A DNA stretch of 7,648 nt from an uncultured Lachnospira sp. (GTDB taxonomy: Bacteria; Bacillota; Clostridia; Lachnospirales; Lachnospiraceae): NCBI GenBank assembly GCA_900772425.1, contig CAAHEK010000127.1:1-7648 (forward strand), read 5' to 3'. A program made the translations under genes and the position numbers. This document shows, piece by piece, positions 1 to 5,881 of this stretch. Positions within the stretch are counted from its first letter, which is position 1. Each line of letters opens with the position of its first letter. Under the pieces are notes generated by a model. That model saw only the letters and a program-made list of their open reading frames with translations. It was not told the DNA's origin and did not search any database.

Positions 1-82
1 AAAGCACGAATTTAGTATCCGTTGCAAGGTGAAAGCAGCGAAAGCGTGCCTGAACTACATAACTTATATATCGTCTCAACAT
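1..82. other. Left-edge stretch, no assignable gene
   Basis: The first 50 bases are about 48% G+C, clearly higher than the AT-rich DNA that follows. The stretch contains a GCACG (4-8) / CGTGC (45-49) inverted repeat and a direct repeat of GAAAGC (31-36 and 40-45). One plus frame (from base 2) and one minus frame stay open across it, but neither has a start codon with a ribosome binding site, and a second plus frame stops at 30-32. It could be the tail of a gene, a repeat element or a structured RNA cut by the window edge. I see nothing decisive. Confidence 0.25.
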
Positions 83-125
83 AAAAAAGGAGCACCGCAC
101 TAATTTCTTAGTGCGACAGCCCCTT
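83..125 (-). terminator. Rho-independent terminator of the minus-strand micro-gene
   Basis: On the minus strand a perfect 8-bp stem (bases 96-103 with 108-115, 4-nt loop GAAA) is extended by a weaker outer helix (GGAGC at 89-93 facing GCCCC at 119-123, one mismatch). It is followed directly by a run of six T on the minus strand (plus-strand A-run 83-88). Stem plus U-tract is the classic intrinsic terminator, and its polarity fits the micro-ORF that ends only 15 nt upstream of it. Read on the plus strand the hairpin is followed by TTAAATTTTATTT, so it may also stop transcription entering from the left. Confidence 0.8.
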
Positions 126-140
126 AAATTTTATTTCTCT

Positions 141-215
141 TTATTTCTCTTCCTCACATTCTGCATCTACTTCATATATCGTGTTCTCTTCCTCAACAAA
201 TATTCTCTTTTCCAT
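141..215 (-). CDS. Acidic 24-residue microprotein of unknown function
   Basis: The ORF encodes 24 residues beginning MEKRIFVEEENTIYEVD and ending in an acidic tail with a single Cys at position 20. It has nine Glu and one Asp against three Lys/Arg, and no membrane segment or signal peptide. The ATG at 215 follows a GGGGA element (228-224) by 8 nt. In-frame ATGs at 230 and 233 would give 29 or 30 residues but lie almost at the predicted transcript start and have no ribosome binding site. What makes it credible is context: a near-consensus promoter about 30 nt upstream and a U-tailed terminator 15 nt downstream enclose it exactly, giving a transcript of about 160 nt. I do not recognise a family. 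The RNA itself could instead be the functional product. Coding is inferred, not proven. Confidence 0.55.
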   Translation of the reverse strand: MEKRIFVEEENTIYEVDAECEEEK

Positions 216-247
216 ATGATTTATCCCCATCATTTTTATTATACATT

Positions 248-276
248 ATTATATGATGCCACATGCAAAAGGTCAA
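248..276 (-). promoter_or_regulatory. Sigma-A-type promoter of the micro-gene
   Basis: The minus strand reads TTGACC (plus 276-271), a 17-nt spacer, then a perfect TATAAT (plus 253-248). Transcription should start near 241, leaving a leader of about 26 nt before the ATG at 215. Only one position departs from consensus and the spacing is optimal, so a strong constitutive promoter is expected. Confidence 0.75.
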
Positions 277-340
277 AAAGCCTCAAATGTACGTCATATA
301 AGCTTAACTGCTGCATATATTTAGTATGTAACCGGATTAT

Positions 341-348
341 GGGAGGAG
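341..348 (+). promoter_or_regulatory. Strong Shine-Dalgarno sequence, unusually far from the ATG
   Basis: GGGAGGAG is an excellent Shine-Dalgarno sequence, but the first in-frame ATG of the next gene (370) begins 21 nt after it, too far for normal initiation. An in-frame ATT at 355 sits 6 nt after the motif and an in-frame ATA at 358 sits 9 nt after it. A second possibility is the short ORF ATG 339 to TGA 366-368, which ends one base before the ATG at 370 and could deliver ribosomes by re-initiation. See the findings. Confidence 0.5.
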
Positions 349-369
349 CAGATAATTATAGAAAATGAA

Positions 370-954
370 ATGTCTTTAACCGAATTTGACAAATTGATTT
401 TGCCCGCGCCTATACAAATGTTGAAGGCTGTAATTCCATTTATGGAATATGGCATGCAGCGCCAGTTCTCCCTTCTGGTTCGCATGCAGGAGATGATGTC
501 AACCGTGAACTTTTATAATGTCCCCAAAAACTGTGTATCTTTTAAGGCATGTGGCTGTAATCCCATAATAACGTGGAACACACCTTTAAATGATATTCTT
601 TATAATGACGAAATTGTAAATGCTGTTTTAAACTGTTGCCCTGCCAGTTATAAAAACATTTTCACGAACTTTAAGAATTATGCACAGATGTCCGATTTAT
701 TCAATTTGTATAATTCAATGAATATGTACGGAAATCCGGGTGACAGTCAAAATAATCAAAACAGCCAGGACAATAAAAATAGTAAACCAACCGGCAGTAC
801 ATCAGGAAATAATGCAGGAAATACATCCGGAAATCCTGCCGGTAACAACAGCTTTTTTCAGTCTTTTATGAATAATTCCCAGCAAAAAATGTATGATGAA
901 TACATAAAACAGCTGGATAAATTAGACTTTAATGATAATCAGATGCATAAATAA
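370..954 (+). CDS. Conserved-looking 194-aa protein of unknown function
   Basis: I do not recognise this protein family. Residues 1-50 look helical and amphipathic, with many Met/Leu/Ile. Residues 55-90 carry five Cys: C55, C61 and C63 (a KACGCNP segment) and the pair C89-C90 (LNCCP), which could bind a metal or form disulfides. Residues 121-160 are a low-complexity Asn/Ser/Gly/Pro linker that ends in a tetrapeptide repeat, followed by a short polar helical tail (161-194). There is no signal peptide or transmembrane segment, so a cytoplasmic location is likely. The ATG at 370 is the first in-frame ATG, but see the entry on the distant ribosome binding site: an AUU start at 355 would add five residues. 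The gene lies 50 nt upstream of a 76-residue ORF with the same orientation and a shared downstream hairpin, so the two are probably co-transcribed. Codon use resembles the neighbours. No clear promoter was found upstream. Confidence 0.75.
   Translation: MSLTEFDKLILPAPIQMLKAVIPFMEYGMQRQFSLLVRMQEMMSTVNFYNVPKNCVSFKACGCNPIITWNTPLNDILYNDEIVNAVLNCCPASYKNIFTNFKNYAQMSDLFNLYNSMNMYGNPGDSQNNQNSQDNKNSKPTGSTSGNNAGNTSGNPAGNNSFFQSFMNNSQQKMYDEYIKQLDKLDFNDNQMHK
802..849 (+). repeat. Four 12-bp units encoding (S/A)GNx repeats
   Basis: Four consecutive 12-base units encode SGNN, AGNT, SGNP and AGNN (residues 145-160 of the 194-residue protein). The units differ at third positions and at the last codon, so the repeat is old or maintained at the protein level rather than a fresh slippage product. 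It probably forms a flexible linker between the Cys-containing part and the C-terminal helix. Confidence 0.8.
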
Positions 955-1004
955 GTTTTTACAATCATAGCATTTAACTAACAGCCTAATTTACCGGAGT
1001 TATT

Positions 1005-1235
1005 ATGTCAGAACTTGATTTCCGCAAACAATTATTAATCAATGAATTTAAAACATTATCAAAAGGCAGGAAGAATGATGAAATGCTGCCTCTTGTCCTT
1101 GCCATATGCAATAAAGCTAAACAGTCTGGTATTACTTTCACCAAAAAAGATTGTGAAATTTTATTTGATAATATTAAGCAGGATATGACCGAACAGCAAA
1201 AAATGATGATTTCCGAACTAATGCAGATGTTTTAA
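1005..1235 (+). CDS. Small 76-aa helical protein of unknown function
   Basis: The protein is predicted from its sequence to be all-helical: a charged N-terminal helix (residues 3-20), a helix around MLPLVLAICNKAKQ (27-40), a GITFTKKD turn, a helix 48-60, and a C-terminal helix rich in Met (TEQQKMMISELMQMF, 62-76). It carries two Cys (35 and 50). There is no signal peptide and no convincing membrane segment. GGAG at 996-999 precedes the ATG by 5 nt, supporting the start. It follows the 194-residue gene by 50 nt with no intervening terminator, so the pair probably forms an operon and may act together. Both proteins share a Met-rich helical character, but I see no alignable similarity that would make them paralogues. 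I cannot name a family or a role. Confidence 0.75.
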   Translation: MSELDFRKQLLINEFKTLSKGRKNDEMLPLVLAICNKAKQSGITFTKKDCEILFDNIKQDMTEQQKMMISELMQMF

Positions 1236-1250
1236 TTGTCTGTATGACTT

Positions 1251-1310
1251 AAAAAAAGAATGGAACCTGCTCTTTAACAATTAAAAACGTTAAAGCAGCA
1301 GTTCCATTCT
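1251..1310 (-). terminator. leuS terminator, probably bidirectional
   Basis: A long hairpin pairs AGAATGGAAC (1257-1266) with GTTCCATTCT (1301-1310), and CTTTAAC with GTTAAAG in the upper stem; TGCT/AGCA in between also pairs if one base bulges on each side, giving about 21 bp. On the minus strand it is followed by seven T (plus-strand A-run 1251-1257), ideal for ending leuS, whose stop codon lies about 50 nt upstream. On the plus strand it is followed by CTTATTTATATT, a weaker tract, but it is still the only candidate for ending the two-gene plus-strand unit. Confidence 0.85.
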
Positions 1311-1358
1311 CTTATTTATATTATAATAATCTTAATATTAATATTATTTTATATTGTT

Positions 1359-3803
1359 TTATTTACCAACTATGTTGATAATTCTTCCAGGAACATAGAT
1401 TTCCTTAACAATATTTGCAGGCACTTTATCACCAAGTGCTTCCTTGGCAAGCTTCATAGCTGTATCCTTATCAGCATCTACAGTAATTGTTACCTTTGCT
1501 TTAACTTTTCCGTTAACCTGTACAGCCATTTCTACTTCATTGTCTTTCATAGCATCTTCGTCATATTCAGGCCACTTGTTGTTCTCAAATACGCTTTCCT
1601 TATGTCCTAATACTTCCCATAACTCTTCAGCTACATGTGGAGCAAATGGTGCAATAAGTGTAACTATTGTATCCATAGTCTCATTATCTATTCCACCCTG
1701 CTTCTTAGTAAGTTCAACGAGCTTATTAGTATATTCCATAAATCCACTAATTACTGTATTAAGACTGAAGCTTTCAAGCCTTGATGTGATATCATAAACC
1801 ATCTTATGTCTTAACTTAACCATCTCATCTGTTGGCGCAATTGCTTTATCAGCATTTTCTTCAACAAGATTCCAAAATCTTGTTATAAAACGACGAACAC
1901 CATCAATTCCACGGTCATCCCACTCTGCATCAAGTTCAGGTGGTCCAACAAATAACTCATACATTCTCAATGAATCACAGCCATAATCTCTTACAAGATC
2001 ATCAGGTGATACAACATTACCCATTGATTTACTCATCTTTATAGCTTTGTTACCATATTTTTCAACATCATCAGGTTTCTTGCAAAGCATACCCTGATTA
2101 AAAAGTTTCTTGAATGGTTCATCAAAATCAATAACTCCGATGTCATGAAGGAACTTTGTATAGAATCTTGAGTAAAGAAGATGAAGAACAGCATGTTCTA
2201 CACCACCGATATACATATCTACCGGAAGATATTTATCAGCCTTTTCTCTGCTTACAAGTTCATCCTTATTCTTGTTATCTACATATCTTAAGAAATACCA
2301 TGAAGAACCTGCCCACTGTGGCATTGTATTAGTTTCTCTCTTAGCCGGCTTTCCACAGCATGGGCATGTTGTATTAACCCATTCTTCAATATCTGCAAGT
2401 GGTGATTCACCTGTTCCTGTTGGTTCATACTTCTCTACTTCAGGAAGGAGTAATGGAAGCTGGTCTTCCGGTACAGGTACACATCCGCAATCAGGACAAT
2501 GTACAATAGGAATTGGCTCGCCCCAATATCTCTGACGAGAGAATACCCAGTCACGAAGCTTATAGTTTGTTGTCTTTCTACCAAAACCTTTTGCTTCTAT
2601 CATAGCAGGAGCTTCCTTCTTAAGTACTGACGACTCCATGCCATTCCATTCGCCTGAATTAATCATAACGCCTGAAGCTTCTGTATAAGCCTCCTGCATA
2701 TTTTCTATTTCCTTGCCGTCCTTTGAAATAACCTGAATAATAGGTAAATCAAATTTCTTGGCAAATTCAAAATCTCTGTCATCATGTGCAGGAACACACA
2801 TAATAGCTCCTGTACCATAATCTGCAAGTACATAATCAGAAAGCCAGATTGGAACCTTAGCTCCGTTAAGTGGATTTATTGCATAGCTTCCAGTGAATAC
2901 ACCTGTCTTTTCTTTGTCTGCCATTCTATCAATGTTAGAACGTGTAGATGCCTTGTATATATAATCTTCAACAGCCTGTCTTGTCTCATCTGTTGCAAGT
3001 TCCTTAGCCATTGCATGCTCAGGTGCAAGAACCATAAATGTAGCACCATGTAATGTATCAGGTCTTGTTGTATATACAGTTATAGACTTATCAGAACCTT
3101 CTACCTTGAAGTCTACCTCTGCTCCGTATGAACGTCCTATCCAGTCTGTCTGCATCTTCTTAACCTTTTCAGGCCAGTCAAGCTTATCAAGATCATCAAG
3201 AAGTCTGTCAGCATAAGCTGTAATTTTAAGCATCCACTGCTTTAAGTTCTTCTTTGTTACAACTGAATGACATCTCTCACACTTGCCATCAACAACCTCT
3301 TCATTTGCAAGGCCTGTCTTACAAGATGGACACCAATTGATTGGCATCTCCTTTTCATAAGCAAGACCTGCTTTAAACATTTTAACAAATATCCACTGAG
3401 TCCATTTATAGAATTCAGGATCTGTTGTGTTAACTTCCATATCCCAGTCATATACTGCTGCGATTTCCTGAATCTGTCTTTTAATATTGGCTACATTTGC
3501 CGCAGTCGAAATCTTAGGATGAACACCTGTCTTAATGGCATAATTTTCTGCCGGAAGTCCAAATGCATCCCATCCCATTGGATGAATAACATAATATCCA
3601 TGAAGCATCTTATATCTGCTCCATACATCACTGATTACATATCCTCTCCAATGTCCTACATGAAGTCCGCTTCCTGATGGGTATGGAAACATATCCAGAC
3701 AGTAATATTTTGGTTTTTTGCCATCATTGACATTTATTGGGTGTGCTTCCCAATTACCACGCCATTTCTTTTCAACGGCTTTATGGTTATAAGTTGTAGC
3801 CAT
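1359..3803 (-). CDS. leuS: Leucyl-tRNA synthetase
   Basis: This class Ia enzyme charges tRNA-Leu with leucine using ATP in the cytoplasm and hydrolyses mischarged products. In the 814-residue protein the HIGH signature appears as HVGH (48-51) and the second signature as KMSKS (589-593). The CP1 editing domain is intact: the threonine-rich TTRPDT segment (245-250) and GTGAIMCVPAHDDRD (ending at 344), which holds the conserved catalytic aspartate. Cysteine pairs at 158/161 and 175/178 fit the zinc-binding module, and a further Cys-rich region lies at 436-441 and 480-483. The anticodon-binding domain and the C-terminal VQVNGKVKAKV segment are present, and length is normal for bacteria. The start is the ATG at 3803, because AGGAGG lies 7 nt before it; an in-frame ATG 33 nt upstream has no such site. 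The gene is monocistronic, with its own promoter and terminator, and no T-box leader is seen. Confidence 0.98.
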   Translation of the reverse strand: MATTYNHKAVEKKWRGNWEAHPINVNDGKKPKYYCLDMFPYPSGSGLHVGHWRGYVISDVWSRYKMLHGYYVIHPMGWDAFGLPAENYAIKTGVHPKISTAANVANIKRQIQEIAAVYDWDMEVNTTDPEFYKWTQWIFVKMFKAGLAYEKEMPINWCPSCKTGLANEEVVDGKCERCHSVVTKKNLKQWMLKITAYADRLLDDLDKLDWPEKVKKMQTDWIGRSYGAEVDFKVEGSDKSITVYTTRPDTLHGATFMVLAPEHAMAKELATDETRQAVEDYIYKASTRSNIDRMADKEKTGVFTGSYAINPLNGAKVPIWLSDYVLADYGTGAIMCVPAHDDRDFEFAKKFDLPIIQVISKDGKEIENMQEAYTEASGVMINSGEWNGMESSVLKKEAPAMIEAKGFGRKTTNYKLRDWVFSRQRYWGEPIPIVHCPDCGCVPVPEDQLPLLLPEVEKYEPTGTGESPLADIEEWVNTTCPCCGKPAKRETNTMPQWAGSSWYFLRYVDNKNKDELVSREKADKYLPVDMYIGGVEHAVLHLLYSRFYTKFLHDIGVIDFDEPFKKLFNQGMLCKKPDDVEKYGNKAIKMSKSMGNVVSPDDLVRDYGCDSLRMYELFVGPPELDAEWDDRGIDGVRRFITRFWNLVEENADKAIAPTDEMVKLRHKMVYDITSRLESFSLNTVISGFMEYTNKLVELTKKQGGIDNETMDTIVTLIAPFAPHVAEELWEVLGHKESVFENNKWPEYDEDAMKDNEVEMAVQVNGKVKAKVTITVDADKDTAMKLAKEALGDKVPANIVKEIYVPGRIINIVGK

Positions 3804-3810
3804 ATCTAAT

Positions 3811-3816
3811 CCTCCT
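3811..3816 (-). promoter_or_regulatory. Ribosome binding site of leuS
   Basis: AGGAGG on the minus strand ends 7 nt before the ATG at 3803. It settles the start and rules out the 11-residue-longer form. Confidence 0.9.
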
Positions 3817-3881
3817 TGCCTTGTTTTGCGAAGCAAATATATCTTCTCAAACTTATAAGTACAAATATAATAAACAACCGT

Positions 3882-3910
3882 ATTTTACCTATATTTATAT
3901 GCTATGTCAA
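3882..3910 (-). promoter_or_regulatory. leuS promoter
   Basis: The minus strand has a perfect TTGACA (plus 3910-3905), a 17-nt spacer, and TAAAAT (plus 3887-3882). Transcription should begin near 3875, giving a leader of about 70 nt. That leader is too short for a T-box or other large riboswitch. It contains a 10-bp palindrome ACTTATAAGT (3851-3860) and a small TTTGC/GCAAA hairpin (3825-3837) just upstream of the ribosome binding site, whose relevance is unknown. Confidence 0.8.
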
Positions 3911-3933
3911 GTTTTTGAAAAGACGTTTTGTAT

Positions 3934-3980
3934 GATTGTATTTTTTTTAATACAAAGCATTTTACCATTTTAGTACAATC
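3934..3980 (+). repeat. Overlapping AT-rich inverted repeats upstream of tyrA
   Basis: TTGTATT (3936-3942) can pair with AATACAA (3949-3955) across a six-T loop, and GATTGTA (3934-3940) can alternatively pair with TACAATC (3974-3980). The two pairings share the left arm and exclude each other. They lie between the leuS promoter and the tyrA start. A TTGAAA box at 3915-3920 has TATTTT 18 nt further on as a poor -10, so the tyrA promoter is not securely located. The repeats could be an operator or a leader structure, or chance in AT-rich DNA. Confidence 0.35.
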
Positions 3981-4023
3981 CTTTAAATGTTAAAATATAG
4001 TAATATTTAAGATATGTTTATAT

Positions 4024-4029
4024 GGAGGG
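4024..4029 (+). promoter_or_regulatory. Ribosome binding site of tyrA
   Basis: GGAGGG lies 4 nt before the ATG at 4034 and overlaps an in-frame ATG at 4022 that itself lacks any upstream site. The start at 4034 is therefore preferred. Confidence 0.8.
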
Positions 4030-4033
4030 AATT

Positions 4034-4909
4034 ATGGACTTGGACTTTAACTTCCCTGCTAAGATTGGTTTTATCGGATTCGGTCTTATCGGGGGTTCTA
4101 TAGCACGCGCACTTAAACAATCCGGTCATGAATATATAACCGTTGCAAGCAGCCGAAGTAAGGAGCCTCTTATTATGGCTCACAACGACGGTGTTCTTGA
4201 TATTATATCCGATAATTATGAAAAGGATTTTTCTGATTGTGACTTCATTTTTTTATGTACACCTGTTATTACAATCACTAAATACCTTAATACACTTAAA
4301 GATATAGTAAGTCCTGACTGTATTATTACTGATGTAGGAAGCGTAAAGACTGTTATACATAAATCTGTTGCTGAACTTGGACTTGAGAAGCATTTTATCG
4401 GAGGACATCCTATGACAGGTTCAGAATTATCCGGCTATGCCAACTCCTCTGCCAGAATTATGCTTAATGCACGCTATGTTGTAACTCCTACAACAGCGAC
4501 TACAAAAGAACAGCTGGACAGATTCATTTTTTTGATTTCTGATATGAAATCAAATCCTATCGTAATGAATTATGAGCTTCACGATAAGACAGTCGCAGCG
4601 ATAAGCCATGTTCCTCATATAATAGCAGCAGCTTTAGCAAAGGTTGTTGAACAGGAAGACGATGACGAACATCATATGCATCAGCTTGCGGCAGGAGCTT
4701 TCAGAGATGTGACAAGAGTTGCTGCTTCCTCCCCCGAAATGTGGGATCAGATCTGTGCAACCAATTCTGATGCTATCTGTACCATGCTTGATGAATACAT
4801 AAATACTCTCCATGAGATAAAGGATAATATACAGAATAAAACTCCTGAATATATTAATGATTTGTTTGAACATACACGTTCATACAGAAATACTTTTGAT
4901 TGGAAATAA
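4034..4909 (+). CDS. tyrA: Prephenate dehydrogenase
   Basis: TyrA oxidatively decarboxylates prephenate to 4-hydroxyphenylpyruvate, normally with NAD+, the step committing chorismate-derived carbon to tyrosine. The 291-residue protein opens with a Rossmann fold: IGFIGFGLIGGS (11-22) contains the GxGxxG dinucleotide motif. TDVGSVK (99-105), GGHPMTGSE (123-131), the catalytic-histidine region SHVPH (191-195) and GAFRDVTRVA (221-230), with its substrate-binding arginines, are all typical of the family. The protein ends soon after the helical dehydrogenase domain, with no ACT domain, unlike the approximately 370-residue Bacillus enzyme, so feedback by tyrosine through ACT is not expected. Cofactor choice and arogenate use cannot be settled by eye. 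The gene is followed after 21 nt by a hydrolase gene in the same direction and probably shares its transcript. No other aromatic-pathway gene is in the window. Confidence 0.95.
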   Translation: MDLDFNFPAKIGFIGFGLIGGSIARALKQSGHEYITVASSRSKEPLIMAHNDGVLDIISDNYEKDFSDCDFIFLCTPVITITKYLNTLKDIVSPDCIITDVGSVKTVIHKSVAELGLEKHFIGGHPMTGSELSGYANSSARIMLNARYVVTPTTATTKEQLDRFIFLISDMKSNPIVMNYELHDKTVAAISHVPHIIAAALAKVVEQEDDDEHHMHQLAAGAFRDVTRVAASSPEMWDQICATNSDAICTMLDEYINTLHEIKDNIQNKTPEYINDLFEHTRSYRNTFDWK

Positions 4910-4930
4910 TATATACCGGATGGACAATTT

Positions 4931-5881
4931 ATGAATAAAAAAACTCAGAACAAAAAAGCTTTATCAACAATAAGGAAGATAAACAGGCGGAAACTACCAA
5001 TTGTTTCCGCTTTTTTAACATTACTGATATTAGTTGTTGTTTTATTTTCTAACAGAATTTACAGCACATTATTTAATCTCAATAACAAAACAGATTTCAC
5101 CTCGGATGCTCCCGACGAATGTTCCTTAGCGGTAACATTTTTAGATGTGGGACAGGGAAATTGCGTTCTCATAGAATCGGATGGGCATTACATGCTTGTA
5201 GATGGCGGAACCAATGATAAATCTTCATTTGTTGTCAGCTATCTTAAGAACAAGGGCATAACTAAACTTGATTATGTAATCATATCTCATTATGATGCAG
5301 ACCATTTAAGCGGAACCATCGGTGCAATGTATAACTTTGATATTGGAACTCTTCTGTCTGGCGACTACGAGACAGACACCAAGATTTACCGTTCCTACCT
5401 TACATGCATAGATAAGCAGAACATATCCCCCATTCACCCTTCTTTCGGAGATTATTTCACTCTTGGAAAATCTGAATTCGAAGTCGTATGCCCTGACAAA
5501 TATACATTTGATAACGAAAACGATAATTCAATAGGTATAAGGATCCATGACGATTATCACAGTTTCCTTATACTTGGTGATGCTGCTAAAGAAAGTGAAA
5601 AGGCTATGATTTCAAGTGGCATGAATCTATCAAGTGATGTCTATATGGTCAGTCATCACGGCAGCAAAAGTTCAACCTCAGCAGCCTTTCTTGATTATGT
5701 ATCTCCAACTTATGCAGTTATAAGTGTAGGTGCCGGCAATTCATACGGACATCCTTCTGATACAATTTTAAAAAGACTTGAGTCAAGAAATATAGAAACC
5801 TTCAGAACCGATTTAAACGGTACAATTACTGCATACAGCACACCTGATAATATAAAATGGAGCCTTGAAAAGGCTCCATAA
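4931..5881 (+). CDS. Membrane-anchored ComEC-type metallo-beta-lactamase-fold hydrolase
   Basis: The 316-residue protein has a basic N-terminus (KK..RR, 3-21), one hydrophobic segment (about 22-40) and an extracytoplasmic metallo-beta-lactamase domain (about 65-305). The expected topology is an N-in signal anchor with the enzyme outside. Metal-site motifs are complete: HYDADH (120-125), LGD (215-217), SHHGS (241-245) and GHP (273-275). DVGQGN (72-77) and the SHHGS segment are hallmarks of the ComEC/Rec2 C-terminal domain family. The multi-membrane-spanning DNA channel of ComEC is absent, so this is a stand-alone relative. Such proteins are presumed to cleave phosphodiester bonds, perhaps in extracellular DNA, but the substrate here is unknown. 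The start has a modest GGATGG site 7 nt upstream. The gene follows tyrA closely. Its final codons form a terminator hairpin. Confidence 0.9.
   Translation: MNKKTQNKKALSTIRKINRRKLPIVSAFLTLLILVVVLFSNRIYSTLFNLNNKTDFTSDAPDECSLAVTFLDVGQGNCVLIESDGHYMLVDGGTNDKSSFVVSYLKNKGITKLDYVIISHYDADHLSGTIGAMYNFDIGTLLSGDYETDTKIYRSYLTCIDKQNISPIHPSFGDYFTLGKSEFEVVCPDKYTFDNENDNSIGIRIHDDYHSFLILGDAAKESEKAMISSGMNLSSDVYMVSHHGSKSSTSAAFLDYVSPTYAVISVGAGNSYGHPSDTILKRLESRNIETFRTDLNGTITAYSTPDNIKWSLEKAP
5857..5879 (-). terminator. Terminator hairpin inside the 3' end of the hydrolase gene
   Basis: ATGGAGCCTT (5857-5866) and AAGGCTCCAT (5870-5879) form a perfect 10-bp stem with a 3-nt loop, spanning the last seven codons before the TAA. 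On the minus strand it is followed by TTTATATT, a fair U-rich tract that would end the kinase transcript 66 nt beyond its stop codon. On the plus strand the following ATATCTTATA is poorer in T. It probably serves both convergent units. Confidence 0.75.

Noticed and set aside
3..32. C-terminal tail of a plus-strand gene ending at TGA 30-32
   Set aside because: Only nine codons are visible, other frames are equally open, and nothing recognisable is encoded, so it cannot be supported.
111..368. Plus-strand 85-codon ORF starting inside the hairpin
   Set aside because: It starts at a GTG within a terminator stem, lacks a ribosome binding site, has a biased hydrophobic/aromatic composition typical of AT-rich antisense frames, and overlaps the minus-strand promoter and micro-gene.
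3257..3451. 64-codon minus-strand ORF in another frame within leuS
   Set aside because: It is a frame shadow: the leuS frame through this segment is continuous and matches the family, including the zinc-binding cysteines, so there is no frameshift and no second gene.
3804..3836. N-terminal extension of leuS by 11 residues
   Set aside because: The in-frame ATG at 3836 has no ribosome binding site, while AGGAGG precedes the ATG at 3803 at the ideal distance; the extra residues would be encoded across that very site.
3837..4021. T-box or other amino-acid riboswitch serving leuS or tyrA
   Set aside because: No T-box core sequence, no specifier stem, and no terminator/antiterminator pair with a U-tract could be found on either strand.
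4634..4873. 79-codon minus-strand ORF opposite tyrA
   Set aside because: It has no ribosome binding site or promoter and lies entirely antisense to well-conserved TyrA sequence.
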